Positions 16,710 to 25,881 are shown, counted from the stretch's first letter. The stretch is DNA of 46,345 nt from Actinobacteria bacterium Ga0077560 (GCA_001464275.1 LNFL01000128.1:1-46345); one strand, 5' to 3'. A program made the numbers and translations. Notes: generated by a model not told the origin, from the sequence alone.

Positions 16710-17795
16710 TCAGCCCCGGCCCGCCCGCAGCTCGGCGGTGTAGGCCTTGAAGTCCTCCCACCGGCCGTCGGCCAGCAGCGCCGCCTGGCGGGGCCAGGTG
16801 GTGGGGTCGTGCATGCGGTAGTTCGGGCCGGCGCCGTCGAGGATCTCCCGCAGGCGGTCCACCGACGCCCCCGACATCGCCCGCCACGTGCCGATCCCGG
16901 CCTCCCGGCACAGCCGCCCGATCTTCGGGCCGATGCCCTCCACCATGGTGAGGTCGTCCATCCGCACGCGCATGCCAAGCACGCGGGCGGCCATGTGCAG
17001 GTCCAGCACCGGGCCGGGCTCGGGCTCCGCCGGCGCCGAGGCGAACGCCGCGGGCGCCGCGCCGGCCGGGCGGCCGGACTCCAACTCCGCGAGCCGGCGC
17101 CGCAGGGCATCGGCCTCCTGACGCGCCGCGGCGACCATGGCCACCTCCTCGCGGTGGCGGGCCTGCAGCCGCTCCAGCTCACGCCGGGCCTCGGAGACCT
17201 CCTGGGCCCCGCCCGCGTCCTGCGCCGCGGCCAGCTGGCGCTCCAGGTCGGCCGCGCGCCCGCGCAGGGCGTCGCGCTCGCGCGCCGCCGACTCCAGCTC
17301 GCTGATGCGGCCCTGCAGCGCCGGCAGGCGGTCCTCGGACTCCAGCTCGGCCACCCGGGCCCGGAGGGTGCTCGCCTCGCGGTCGGCCGACACGAACCGG
17401 GTGCGGAAGCTCTCCAGCTCGGCGACCTTCTCCTCCAGCTGCGCGGCCTCCTCGCGCAGGCCCGGCACCAGCCCCGCCTCCGGCTCGAGGGCGGCGCCGT
17501 CGGCGACCTCCCGCTCCAGCCCCGCGATCCGCGCCCGCAGGTCGTCCATGAGCGCCGTCTCGCCCTCGAGCTGGACGATGCGCGCCCTGGCGGTGGCGAG
17601 GTCGTCGCTGGTGGCGCCCAGGATCGACGCCTGCGACTCCAGCACCGCGATGCGGTCCTCGCGCTCCGCGATCTCCGCCTCGTGGTGGTGGTCGTGGTCG
17701 CGCACGACCCCGCGATGGATCCACCACCCGATCGCGACGCCCACCAGCAGCGCGACGATCACCAGCGGCCACACCTCACCGAACACGTACGCCAT
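16710..17795 (-). CDS. membrane-anchored coiled-coil protein with C-terminal helix-hairpin-helix domain
   Basis: A 361-residue protein with an N-terminal transmembrane helix (about 5-28, W-P-L-V-I-V-A-L-L-V-G-V-A-I-G-W-W), a short His-rich patch, then a long heptad-rich coiled coil (about 40-245, full of A-E-L-E-S and R-A-R-I repeats). After a short Ala/Pro linker the C-terminal 100 residues contain D-D-L-T-M-V-E-G-I-G-P-K-I-G-R-L-C, a helix-hairpin-helix of the type found in DUF4332 and at the C-terminus of many envelope-associated proteins. Its ATG is 3 bp after the OmpA-like gene, so the pair is an operon. The function is unknown; a scaffold linking membrane and cytosol is a guess. Confidence 0.8.
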   Translation of the reverse strand: MAYVFGEVWPLVIVALLVGVAIGWWIHRGVVRDHDHHHEAEIAEREDRIAVLESQASILGATSDDLATARARIVQLEGETALMDDLRARIAGLEREVADGAALEPEAGLVPGLREEAAQLEEKVAELESFRTRFVSADREASTLRARVAELESEDRLPALQGRISELESAARERDALRGRAADLERQLAAAQDAGGAQEVSEARRELERLQARHREEVAMVAAARQEADALRRRLAELESGRPAGAAPAAFASAPAEPEPGPVLDLHMAARVLGMRVRMDDLTMVEGIGPKIGRLCREAGIGTWRAMSGASVDRLREILDGAGPNYRMHDPTTWPRQAALLADGRWEDFKAYTAELRAGRG

Positions 17796-17798
17796 CGA

Positions 17799-18851
17799 TC
17801 AGCCCCCGAGGACCCTGAACGCGATTCGCCGGTTCTGGAACCGGCCCGCCTCCGTGTCGTTGCTCGCCACCGGCCGCGCCGACCCGAGCCCCACCGCGAC
17901 CATCCGCGACCGCGGCACCCCGCGGGCGGCCAGCGCGTCCACCACCGCCCGTGCCCGGCGCAACGACAGGTTCCGGTTGCGCGCCGGGCTCCCGACGTTG
18001 TCGGTGTGTCCCTCCACGCGAACCGTGAGCACCGGGTTCGCCGCGAGCGCGGGCCGCATGATCTCGGCCGCGCGGACGACGATGGCCTGCGACTCCGGCC
18101 GGATGTCCGCGGACGCGGTGTCGAACTGGATGGTGGTGCCCACCAGCAGGTCGGCCAGCCGGCGCTCCACGGCCCTCGGCTGGGCGGCGGGCGCCGCTCC
18201 CGCGACGGTGTTGTCGGTGACCTCCAGCCCGCCGGTGGCCGCGGCGGCAAGCGGCCGGGCGAGCGGTCCGACGGCCGCGGAGCGCCGCTCGCCGGCGACG
18301 AGCAGGCGCCCGTCCTGAAGGCTGGCGGTGCCGCTGCGAAGGGCCGCCGGCATGGCGGCGATGACCGCGGTGAAGGCGCGCAGGCGCGCCGCGGGGATCC
18401 CGGGGGCGTCGGCGTCCACGTCCAGCCGGTCGTCCAGCCGCACCGCGGGCCGGCCCGCGCGGGCGGCGTCGGCGAGCGCGGTCCGCTCGGCGACCGACGC
18501 CACCGTCCCGGTGAGCACCATCCGCGTCCCGTCGTACCGGGCGCCCAGGGCGGGGGCGACGGCCACCGGCGCCTGGGTCGTGGGCGCGTAGCGGGCCTCG
18601 CGCACGGCTCCCAGGCCGTCGACGGCGGCCAGCGAGCGGTCACGCAGGTCGGCGGGTCCCCGGAGGGTCACGTCGCGGTACCGGGCCGACACCTCGACGC
18701 CCTCGATGCCCTGGGCGCCCAGGGCGGCCCGGGCGCGATCCGCCACGTCCGCCTGCACCAGGGCGCACCCGCCGGCGGTCCCGGCGAGGGACACGCCCAG
18801 CAGGAGGGGCGCCATGAGCTGCCATCGCCATGGGGTCCAGCTGCGTCGCAT
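17799..18851 (-). CDS. BON- and OmpA-domain envelope protein (ArfA-like)
   Basis: A 350-residue exported protein. The N-terminal hydrophobic segment ends A-G-G-C, a weak lipobox, so it is either a lipoprotein or membrane-anchored. Residues about 35-225 hold BON-like repeats (G-V-E-V-S-A-R-Y-R-D-V-T-L-R-G and M-V-L-T-G-T-V-A-S). The OmpA-like peptidoglycan-binding domain is residues about 235-350, with I-Q-F-D-T-A-S-A-D-I, V-E-G-H-T-D-N-V-G and L-S-L-R-R-A-R-A-V, including the Asp and Arg that bind meso-diaminopimelate. This BON-plus-OmpA layout matches mycobacterial ArfA (Rv0899), which also leads an operon of membrane proteins. It presumably ties the membrane to the cell wall. Confidence 0.85.
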   Translation of the reverse strand: MRRSWTPWRWQLMAPLLLGVSLAGTAGGCALVQADVADRARAALGAQGIEGVEVSARYRDVTLRGPADLRDRSLAAVDGLGAVREARYAPTTQAPVAVAPALGARYDGTRMVLTGTVASVAERTALADAARAGRPAVRLDDRLDVDADAPGIPAARLRAFTAVIAAMPAALRSGTASLQDGRLLVAGERRSAAVGPLARPLAAAATGGLEVTDNTVAGAAPAAQPRAVERRLADLLVGTTIQFDTASADIRPESQAIVVRAAEIMRPALAANPVLTVRVEGHTDNVGSPARNRNLSLRRARAVVDALAARGVPRSRMVAVGLGSARPVASNDTEAGRFQNRRIAFRVLGG

Positions 18852-18946
18852 GCGGGAGCGGGCTCCGTACGGGGGTGGGGCCTGACCTCCGCGATGCTAC
18901 CCCGCCGCCCGGCCAGCCCCGGGCCGATCCCGGCGAGCGGCGCCGG

Positions 18947-21337
18947 TTACGGCGCCAGAACGTCCAATCCGCGCTCGCGCCGTTCGGACGCCAGGAGCGT
19001 GTCGATCTGCTCCGGGGCGACGGGGCGCGAGAAGTAGAAGCCCTGGCCCAGGGCGCAGCCCAGGCGCTGCAGGTCCTGGACCTGCTCGACGGCCTGGATG
19101 CCCTCCGCGATGGCCTCGAACTTCATCACCCCGACGAGCTGGACGATCATGGCCGCCAGGTCCTTGTCGCGCGCCTCGCTACCCACGCCGCTCACGAAGC
19201 TACGGTCGATCTTGACCAGGTCGATCGGCAGGCGGCCCAGGTAGCTCAGCGACGAGTAGCCGGTGCCGAAGTCGTCGATCGCGATCCGCGCGCCGAGGTC
19301 CCGCAGCGACTCCAGCGTCCGCATCGTGCGCTCCGGATCGCTCATCAGCACGCTCTCGGTGACCTCCAGCACGAGCGCCCCCGCGGGGAGCCCCGCGGCG
19401 CGCAGCGCCGCATCGACCACATCCGGGAGGTCCGGGTCCTCGAGCTGGCGCGGCGAGACGTTCACGCTCACGTAGAACGTGTCGGGGTTGCACGCCACGG
19501 TGAGCCACCGGCGGGCGTCGGTGCAGGCGCGCTCCAGCACCCACCGGCCGATCGGCACGATGAGGCCGGACTCCTCGGCCAGCCCGATGAACTCGTCGGG
19601 GCCCACCAGGCCCCGTGACGGGTGCCGCCAGCGCAGCAGGGCCTCCACGCCGCTCACCGCGCCGCTGTCGAGCTCCACGATGGGCTGGTAGTTCAGGAAG
19701 AACTCGCCGCGCGCCAGGGCGTGGTCCAGGTCGGCCTTCAGCTCCATCCGCTGCCGTGCGAGGTCCTGCATCTCGGGCACGAACAGCTCGAAGCCGCCGC
19801 GGCCACGCGCCTTGGCCGCGTACATCGCGATGTCCGCCGAGCGGAGCATCTCGTCGGCGTCGGCCTCCGAGGACCGCGCGACGGCGATCCCCAGGCTGCC
19901 GCGCACGACCATCTCGTAGCCCTCCAGCGTGAACGGCTCGGAGATCGCCCGCAGCACGCGGGCCGCGGCCTGGGAGGCGTCATCGTCGCCCTCGCAGGTC
20001 TCCAGCAGCACCGCGAACTCGTCACCGCCCAGGCGGGCCGCCGTGTCGCCCGATCGCAGGGCCGCCCGGATGCGCCGCGCGACCTGCCGGATGAGCTGGT
20101 CGCCCACGGCGTGCCCCAGGCTGTCGTTCACCGTCTTGAAGTCGTCGAGGTCCAGCAGCATCATCGCCACCGGCCGCCCCTCGCGCCGGTTCCGCTCGAT
20201 CGCGTGGGCCACGCGGTCCTCGAACAGGGCGCGGTTGGCGAGGCCGGTGAGGGCGTCGTGGAAGGCCTGGTGGGCCAGCTGCTCCTCCACCTCCCGCCGG
20301 TCCGAGACGTCGCGGGTGTTGAGCACCACGCCGCGCACCGACGGCTCGGCGGTGAGGTCGGTGGCCACGGTCTCCATCCAGCGCCACGTGCCGTCGGCGT
20401 GGCGCAGGCGGATCGCGACCGGGTCGCTCCCGTGCCCGCCCCCGCGCAGACTCACCAGCAGGGACGCCTGGGCGGCGTCCTCCAGGTGGACGATCTCGGC
20501 GAACGGACGCCCCTCGATCGCCTCGGGCGGTTCACCGAGCTGACGATGCGACGCCGGGGAGGCGAAGGTGACCAGGCCCGCCGCGTCCACCACCAGCACC
20601 AGGTCCGACGAGTTCTGCACCAGGGCGCCGAAGCGGCGCTCGCTGCTCTCGGCCGCGGCGATGGCCCGCGCCCGCGCCCGCTCGATGGCCCACCACAGTG
20701 CGATCGCGGCGAGCATGAGCAGCACCGTGGCGATCGCCAGGCCGCGCGTGTACGCGGTCGTTGCGGATGCCGTCTCCTCGCGCGCGTCCACCACCTGCTT
20801 GGCGTTGGACTCGGTCCAGACCCGGAAGGCCGGGAGAAGCCGGGGAACCAGCTCGTAGCCGGCCTCCACCGTGGACCGGTCCGGCGACGGCACGCTGGCG
20901 ATGTCGGTCAGCTCGCGGAACGTCTCGAGCACCTGCTTGCGGGCGGCGACCTCCTCCGGCGGGCCCGTGCGGTCCTCGGCGCCCACGCGCTCCAGGTCGC
21001 CGGCCGTCGACACGAAGGAGAGGATCACCGACAGCGGCACGCCCGAATCCCCGGCGGCCCGCGACTTCCACACCTCGGTCTCGAGGCTGTTGAGGCGCCC
21101 GTTGGCGGTCGCCAGCGTCCGGTACTGCTCCTCCAGCACGCCCTGGCGGTCGGAGGCCGCACGGACCGAGCTGCCGAACCACAGGGTGGCGCCCAGCAGC
21201 GTCACGCACAGCACCAGCAACCCGCCCAGCTGCACGAGCTGCAGCGTGCGCAGGCGACCGCCGAGGGTCTGCCAGGTGTGCGGGGTGCGGGGTGCGTCGC
21301 GCAAGGGCATCGTCCGTGACGGGGAGGGGCGATCCAT
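18947..21337 (-). CDS. membrane sensor PAS-GGDEF-EAL protein (c-di-GMP turnover)
   Basis: A 796-residue protein. Transmembrane helices at about 34-56 and 198-217 enclose a helical extracytoplasmic sensor of some 140 residues. Then come a PAS domain (about 233-345), a GGDEF domain (about 355-515) and an EAL domain (about 540-790). The cyclase motif G-G-D-E-F (437-441) and the inhibitory I-site R-S-G-D (428-431, five residues upstream) are intact. The phosphodiesterase signature E-A-L-L-R-W-R-H-P and later D-D-F-G-T-G-Y-S and K-I-D-R-S-F are also intact. It could therefore make or degrade c-di-GMP, and direction cannot be decided from sequence. The start at 21337 follows GGGGGTGGA; an ATG nine codons later is possible. 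Confidence 0.93.
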   Translation of the reverse strand: MDRPSPSRTMPLRDAPRTPHTWQTLGGRLRTLQLVQLGGLLVLCVTLLGATLWFGSSVRAASDRQGVLEEQYRTLATANGRLNSLETEVWKSRAAGDSGVPLSVILSFVSTAGDLERVGAEDRTGPPEEVAARKQVLETFRELTDIASVPSPDRSTVEAGYELVPRLLPAFRVWTESNAKQVVDAREETASATTAYTRGLAIATVLLMLAAIALWWAIERARARAIAAAESSERRFGALVQNSSDLVLVVDAAGLVTFASPASHRQLGEPPEAIEGRPFAEIVHLEDAAQASLLVSLRGGGHGSDPVAIRLRHADGTWRWMETVATDLTAEPSVRGVVLNTRDVSDRREVEEQLAHQAFHDALTGLANRALFEDRVAHAIERNRREGRPVAMMLLDLDDFKTVNDSLGHAVGDQLIRQVARRIRAALRSGDTAARLGGDEFAVLLETCEGDDDASQAAARVLRAISEPFTLEGYEMVVRGSLGIAVARSSEADADEMLRSADIAMYAAKARGRGGFELFVPEMQDLARQRMELKADLDHALARGEFFLNYQPIVELDSGAVSGVEALLRWRHPSRGLVGPDEFIGLAEESGLIVPIGRWVLERACTDARRWLTVACNPDTFYVSVNVSPRQLEDPDLPDVVDAALRAAGLPAGALVLEVTESVLMSDPERTMRTLESLRDLGARIAIDDFGTGYSSLSYLGRLPIDLVKIDRSFVSGVGSEARDKDLAAMIVQLVGVMKFEAIAEGIQAVEQVQDLQRLGCALGQGFYFSRPVAPEQIDTLLASERRERGLDVLAP

Positions 21338-21495
21338 CCGGGATCCACCCCCAGCATCGGCGGCTGGGTGGCCCGAAGTGAGCGGACCGCGGACCGCTCG
21401 CGCGGTCCCCGCACCCGGCCGCGACGGATCACCACAAAAACCACCTGGGATCGGTAGATTTCCCGGGTCTCCCGACCCCGATCCCGGAGGTCCCC

Positions 21496-22356
21496 ATGGT
21501 GCGCCGGTCCCTGTTCGCCGCCACCGCAGCCGTCGTGCCCCTGCTCCTCGCAGGTCAGGCCGCGGCCGCCACCAAGCCCGTGTGCAATCTCACCGGCTCA
21601 TCCGCGCTCCAGGAGCGCGGCGTGCTCACCCTGAGCACCGACAACCCGGCGTTCCCGCCGTGGTTCGGCGGCGGAGAGAAGAACCCGCCGTGGCAGATCA
21701 ACGACCCGTCCACCGGCAAGGGCTACGAGTCCGCCGTGGCCTACGAGGTCGCCCGGCGGATCGGCTTCGCCCGCAACAAGGTGAAGTGGATCTACACGCC
21801 GTTCGACAAGTCGTTCGCGCCCGGCGACAAGGACTTCGACCTGTTCTTCAACCAGGTCTCCTACCGCCCGGCCCGCGCCCGCAACGTGGCGTTCAGCATC
21901 TCGTACTACAACGTCACGCAGGCCATCGTGGTGCGCAAGAACACCCCGATCGCCCGGGTCCGCACCGTCGCCGGCCTCAAGGGCTTCCAGTTCGGCGCCC
22001 AGCGCGGCACCACGAGCCTGGATGCGATCAACGAGCGCATCAAGCCCGACAAGTCGCCCCGCGTGTACCCCACCAACGTGAACGCCGTGAACGCCCTCAA
22101 GAACGGGCGTGTGGACGCGATCGTGGTGGACCTGCCCACCGCCTACTTCGTCACCGCGGTCCAGGTGCCGGACGGCAGGATCCTGGGGCAGCTGCCCGTG
22201 CAGGGCACGCCCGAGTACTTCGGCGCCGTGGCCCAGAAGGGCAGCCCGCTGATCCCGTGCGTCAACAAGGCGCTTCGCCAGATGCGCCGCGACAAGACGC
22301 TCGCCAGGATCGAGCAGAAGTGGCTGGCCGGCGCGACCGCTCCGTTCCTGAGGTAG
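21496..22356 (+). CDS. amino acid ABC transporter substrate-binding protein
   Basis: A 286-residue family 3 solute-binding protein. The signal peptide is M-V-R-R-S-L-F-A-A-T with cleavage near G-Q-A-A-A-A. The first mature strand is R-G-V-L-T-L-S-T-D-N-P-A-F-P-P-W, the family's entry motif, followed by G-Y-E-S-A-V-A-Y-E-V and F-D-L-F-F-N-Q-V. No lipobox cysteine is at the cleavage site, which is unusual for a monoderm importer. GGAGG at 21486-21490 precedes the ATG, and TAGATT at 21455-21460 is a candidate -10. It heads a three-gene operon with permease and ATPase. The specificity (polar amino acid or a related compound) is not resolvable. Confidence 0.9.
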   Translation: MVRRSLFAATAAVVPLLLAGQAAAATKPVCNLTGSSALQERGVLTLSTDNPAFPPWFGGGEKNPPWQINDPSTGKGYESAVAYEVARRIGFARNKVKWIYTPFDKSFAPGDKDFDLFFNQVSYRPARARNVAFSISYYNVTQAIVVRKNTPIARVRTVAGLKGFQFGAQRGTTSLDAINERIKPDKSPRVYPTNVNAVNALKNGRVDAIVVDLPTAYFVTAVQVPDGRILGQLPVQGTPEYFGAVAQKGSPLIPCVNKALRQMRRDKTLARIEQKWLAGATAPFLR

Positions 22357-22365
22357 CGACGCACC

Positions 22366-23241
22366 GTGGCGGACCCCGCACCGCCGCCTGACCTCGGCTC
22401 CCGGCGCTCGCGCATCCTCGCGGGCGCCGGCGGCCGCTGGACGGCCGCCATCGGCCCCTCGCTCATCGCGCTGGCCTCCACGGCGGTCGTCGTGGGCCTC
22501 CTCGTGTGGCTCATCCCCAAGTCCAAGGGGTACGAGGAGGTCAAGACCAACTTCTTCGACCGGGCCCAGTTCGACGACAGCCTCCCGGCCATCGCCGAGG
22601 CGTTCAAGACGAACATCAAGATGTTCCTGGTCATCGAGGCCATCGTGCTGGTGGCGGCCCTGGTGATCGCCGTCATGCGCAGCCTGCCGGGGCCGGTGTT
22701 CTTCCCGCTGCGGGTGATGGCCATCATCTACGCCGACCTGTTCCGCGGGATCCCGACGATCCTGCTGGTGCTGCTGCTGGGCTTCGGCGTGCCGGCCCTG
22801 CAGATCGAGGGCCTCCCCACCTCCGAGCTGTTCTGGGGCGGGGCGTCGCTCGTGCTGGTCTACACCGCATACGTGTCGGAGGTGTACCGGGCGGGGATCG
22901 ACTCGGTGCATCCCAGCCAGGACGCCGCCGCCCGCTCGCTGGGGCTGGGACGCATGCAGTCGATGCGGCACGTGGTGCTGCCCCAGGCGGTCCGGCGGGT
23001 GATCCCCCCGCTGCTGAACGACTTCATCGGGCTGCAGAAGGACACGGCGCTCGTCTTCCAGCTGGGCGTGGTGGAGGCGCTGAACCAGGCGTCGATCGAC
23101 GTGGCCGCCACGTTCAACTACACGCCCTACGTCGTGACCGCCGTGTTCTTCCTGGCCATCACCATCCCCATGACGCGCTTCACCGACTGGCTCATGACGC
23201 GCGACCGGCGGCGACGCATGGCGGGCGGGCTGGTCGCATGA
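22366..23241 (+). CDS. polar amino acid ABC transporter permease, HisM/GlnP type
   Basis: A 291-residue membrane protein starting at the GTG at 22366, nine bases after the binding-protein stop. It has a longer N-terminal segment (first helix at about 29-48) than typical GlnP-type permeases, then the family hallmarks: L-F-R-G-I-P-T-I-L-L-V near the middle and the EAA loop D-A-A-A-R-S-L-G-L-G-R-M-Q-S-M-R followed by V-L-P-Q-A-V-R-R-V-I-P-P-L. The EAA segment is intact. The stop overlaps the ATPase start (ATGA at 23238-23241), so the two are co-translated. A single permease gene suggests a homodimeric pore. Confidence 0.93.
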   Translation: MADPAPPPDLGSRRSRILAGAGGRWTAAIGPSLIALASTAVVVGLLVWLIPKSKGYEEVKTNFFDRAQFDDSLPAIAEAFKTNIKMFLVIEAIVLVAALVIAVMRSLPGPVFFPLRVMAIIYADLFRGIPTILLVLLLGFGVPALQIEGLPTSELFWGGASLVLVYTAYVSEVYRAGIDSVHPSQDAAARSLGLGRMQSMRHVVLPQAVRRVIPPLLNDFIGLQKDTALVFQLGVVEALNQASIDVAATFNYTPYVVTAVFFLAITIPMTRFTDWLMTRDRRRRMAGGLVA

Positions 23242-24026
23242 CGATGCCCGTGGCGGACACCGGCACCCGGCTGGGGATCGAGGGCGTCCACAAGGCGTTC
23301 GGCCGCAAGCCGGTGCTGCGCGGCATCGACCTCACCGTGGAGCCGCACGAGGTGGTGTGCCTGATCGGCGCGTCCGGGTCGGGCAAGTCCACCCTGCTGC
23401 GCTGCGTGAACCTGCTGGAGCCCATCGACGCCGGGCGCATCACCCTGGGCGACCTGGACATCACCGCCCGCCGGGTGAAGGCCAACCACGTGCGCAAGCG
23501 CATCGGCATCGTCTTCCAGGCCTACAACCTGTTCCCGCACATGTCGGTGCTGCGCAACATCACGCTGGGACCGGTGAAGAGTCTGGGGCGCTCGCGAGCC
23601 GAGGCCCGGGACGAGGCCATGGATCTGCTCGACCGCTTCGGGCTGGCCGACCGCGCCCGCGACTACCCCGACCGGCTGTCCGGCGGGCAGCAGCAGCGCG
23701 TGGCGATCCTGCGCGCCCTGGCGATGCGGCCCGAGATCCTGCTGCTCGACGAGATCACCAGCGCGCTGGACCCCGAGCTGGTGGCCGACGTGCTCACGAT
23801 GATCCGCGATCTGGCCGCCACGGGGATGACAATGGTCATCGCCACGCACGAGATGGGTTTCGCGCGGGACATCGCCAGCCGCGTGTGCTTCCTGGACGCC
23901 GGCCGGATCCTCGAAGAGGGCCTACCCGAGCAGATTTTCACGGCTCCCACGCAAGAGCGGACCCAGCAGTTCCTGCAGCGCGTGGTGGAGGCGGGACGCA
24001 TGGGCGGAGGCCGTTCCGGGGCCTGA
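23238..24026 (+). CDS. polar amino acid ABC transporter ATP-binding protein
   Basis: A 262-residue GlnQ/HisP-type ATPase. Walker A is G-A-S-G-S-G-K-S-T, the Q-loop is I-V-F-Q-A-Y-N-L-F-P, the signature is L-S-G-G-Q-Q-Q-R-V-A, Walker B is I-L-L-L-D-E-I-T-S-A-L-D-P-E, and the switch His is in I-A-T-H-E-M-G-F-A-R. The D-E-I-T in place of the usual D-E-P-T is a minor variant that leaves the catalytic Glu in place. The ATG overlaps the permease stop. It is the last gene of the operon, with only a weak 5-bp hairpin across its stop codon. Confidence 0.95.
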   Translation: MTMPVADTGTRLGIEGVHKAFGRKPVLRGIDLTVEPHEVVCLIGASGSGKSTLLRCVNLLEPIDAGRITLGDLDITARRVKANHVRKRIGIVFQAYNLFPHMSVLRNITLGPVKSLGRSRAEARDEAMDLLDRFGLADRARDYPDRLSGGQQQRVAILRALAMRPEILLLDEITSALDPELVADVLTMIRDLAATGMTMVIATHEMGFARDIASRVCFLDAGRILEEGLPEQIFTAPTQERTQQFLQRVVEAGRMGGGRSGA

Positions 24027-24145
24027 CGGCCCTGCCCGAACCTTCCAAAGCATGTCGTACGCACCCACCGCGTGCTTGCGTTTCTTCGGTGATTCCACAG
24101 AGGATGAAATCTGCTGTGCGGAACGTCCACGGACGGAGGGTTGAG

Positions 24146-25102
24146 ATGAGAAGGCGTCACCTGGTGACGACGGCCGCCCTGTCGGCACTGCTGGCGGTGC
24201 CGGTGGCCGCGAACGCGCAAACGACGTCGACGGTGAAGGTCACCGGCAAGTCCTCGGTCGCCGCCGGAACGACGCTGCGGGTGGGGATCCAGGCCGTCGT
24301 TCCCACCGCGCTCCGGCGCGCGCGGAACTGCACCGTGCGCCTCGCGGGCGTCAAGAACCTCACGGGGTCGGCGCGCCTCACCGCGCGAGGCGGCAGGCAG
24401 CGGGCGCAGTTGAAGCTGCCCCCCACCCTGAAGCCGGGCAGGTACCGGCTGGTCACCGCCTGTGGCGGCATCGCCAAGCGGACCGTCACGGTGGTGACCG
24501 TGCGGCCGCCCGCGGTCGGGGTGAGCACCAAGCTCATCGGCGGGCCCAAGCTCCAGGGCCGTCTCGGCACCACCTCGTTCGCGTGGGCCGCCGAGGTCAC
24601 GAACCCCGACACGATTCTGGACGCCTACTCGGTGACCGTCACCGTCACGATGACCGACGCGACCGGGCAGCAGCTCGTCGATCGCCAGCTGGTGCGCCGC
24701 ATTCCGGCCGGGGCGACGATCACCGTGGGTGACCACGTGGACCTGCCGCTGGGTGGCGCGCCGCTGACGACGGCGCAGGCGACCGCGTCGGCGAGGTTCG
24801 GCCTCACCGCCACCAAGCAGCCGCTGCCGATCGTGACCCCGAACCCCATCAGGATCTCGGGGGTCATCACCGCCGGGCAGGTCACGCAGGTGAGTCTCAC
24901 CGGCCAGGTCAACAGCGCCCTGTCCGGCACCACGACGCGCCGCTCGTGGGTGACGTTCTTCGACGCCGCCGGAGCGTTCGTCGGCGCCGTGGCCCGCCCC
25001 GACATCGCGCTGCCGCCGGGAGCGAGCCCGCTGGACTTCTCACTGAGCGACATCACGGTCCCGCCCACGGCGGACCACGCGCTCGTGAACTACGAGGGCT
25101 GA
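24146..25102 (+). CDS. secreted protein of unknown function
   Basis: A 318-residue protein starting at the ATG at 24146 behind GGACGGAGGG. It has a signal peptide (M-R-R-R-H-L-V-T-T-A-A-L) cleaved near A-N-A-Q-T. The mature part is beta-rich and Thr/Val-rich. An N-terminal domain has two cysteines spaced for a disulfide (R-N-C-T-V-R and V-T-A-C-G-G). A second domain resembles a fibronectin/Ig-type fold, with F-A-W-A-A-E-V-T-N-P-D and later strands V-T-V-T-V-T-M-T-D and W-V-T-F-F-D-A-A-G-A-F. I recognise no catalytic motif. The upstream 119 bp is less GC-rich than its surroundings and presumably holds the promoter. Confidence 0.75.
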   Translation: MRRRHLVTTAALSALLAVPVAANAQTTSTVKVTGKSSVAAGTTLRVGIQAVVPTALRRARNCTVRLAGVKNLTGSARLTARGGRQRAQLKLPPTLKPGRYRLVTACGGIAKRTVTVVTVRPPAVGVSTKLIGGPKLQGRLGTTSFAWAAEVTNPDTILDAYSVTVTVTMTDATGQQLVDRQLVRRIPAGATITVGDHVDLPLGGAPLTTAQATASARFGLTATKQPLPIVTPNPIRISGVITAGQVTQVSLTGQVNSALSGTTTRRSWVTFFDAAGAFVGAVARPDIALPPGASPLDFSLSDITVPPTADHALVNYEG

Positions 25103-25119
25103 GGCCCTCGGAACGCGCC

Positions 25120-25149
25120 GGCCGGGACCCAGGGCACGGGGTCCCGGCC
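25120..25149. terminator. bidirectional terminator hairpin between convergent secreted-protein genes
   Basis: Arms GGCCGGGACCC (25120-25130) and GGGTCCCGGCC (25139-25149) pair over 11 bp with an 8-nt loop. It lies midway between the stop at 25102 and the opposing stop at 25162. Confidence 0.65.
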
Positions 25150-25161
25150 GAACGCGTTGCC

Positions 25162-25881
25162 TCAGCGCGCGGGACCGGGGGCGGTGGCCCCGCCTCCGCC
25201 GCTCCGGCCGGGCTTCTTGCCGCCCGGATGCGTCGCGCCCCCACCGGTGCCCGTCGTGGGCGCCGGCGCGCTGAACAGGTAGGTGCCGCCGCCGCCGTCG
25301 CCGCCGTCCCCGCCACCGCCGTCCCCGCCGTCCGGCGGCGTCTCGAGCTCCAGGCGGAAGTTGTCGGTCTTGCTGCGGCAGGGGTTGAAGACCCCGCCCC
25401 GGTCCTTCGCGCGCGCCCGCCGGGCGGCCGCGCCGTCCGGCGCCACCCAGAGCTTGTAGACGCCCGTGGCGCTGGTGGTCGCGAACGGCCCCACGCGCAG
25501 CACGGCGCCGCACGCCGTCGTCGCGATGGGGTGGTCGACGGGGTCGGCGGTCTCCACCACCGCCCGGGCGGCGACGCGGAACCGGCGCTCGGCGAGCGGC
25601 TCGGCGGCGGTCATGTCCACCTTGCCCGACGGGTCGGTCACGCGGAACACGTACCAGCCGTCCGGCAGCGCGGCGCTCCGCCGCGAGGCGTTGCACGGCG
25701 GGCCGCCGTTCAGATGGACCTCCAGCGGCGAACCGAACAGGTTCTCGTTCACCGCCAGGCCTCCCGCGTCGGTGGTGAACACCGCGCCGCTCCCACCGGC
25801 GAACGCCGAGGGGGCGGCGACGGCACACGCCACCAGCGCGACACCGAACAGGACCGGACGACGGGATGGGAAGACGGGCAC
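25162..25881 (-). CDS. secreted protein with Gly-rich C-terminus, unknown function
   Basis: A 239-residue protein. The GTG at 25881 follows AGAGGTGA and opens a signal peptide (V-P-V-F-P-S-R-R-P-V-L-F-G-V) cleaved near A-F-A-G-G. The mature N-terminal domain is beta-rich with motifs D-G-W-Y-V-F-R-V-T-D-P-S-G and Y-K-L-W-V-A-P-D-G, like prealbumin or Ig-type modules, and has three cysteines. From about residue 180 the protein becomes a Gly/Asp then Gly/Thr/Pro tail that is probably disordered and could pass through the wall. No LPXTG-type anchor is visible. No family is known to me. Confidence 0.7.
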   Translation of the reverse strand: MPVFPSRRPVLFGVALVACAVAAPSAFAGGSGAVFTTDAGGLAVNENLFGSPLEVHLNGGPPCNASRRSAALPDGWYVFRVTDPSGKVDMTAAEPLAERRFRVAARAVVETADPVDHPIATTACGAVLRVGPFATTSATGVYKLWVAPDGAAARRARAKDRGGVFNPCRSKTDNFRLELETPPDGGDGGGGDGGDGGGGTYLFSAPAPTTGTGGGATHPGGKKPGRSGGGGATAPGPAR

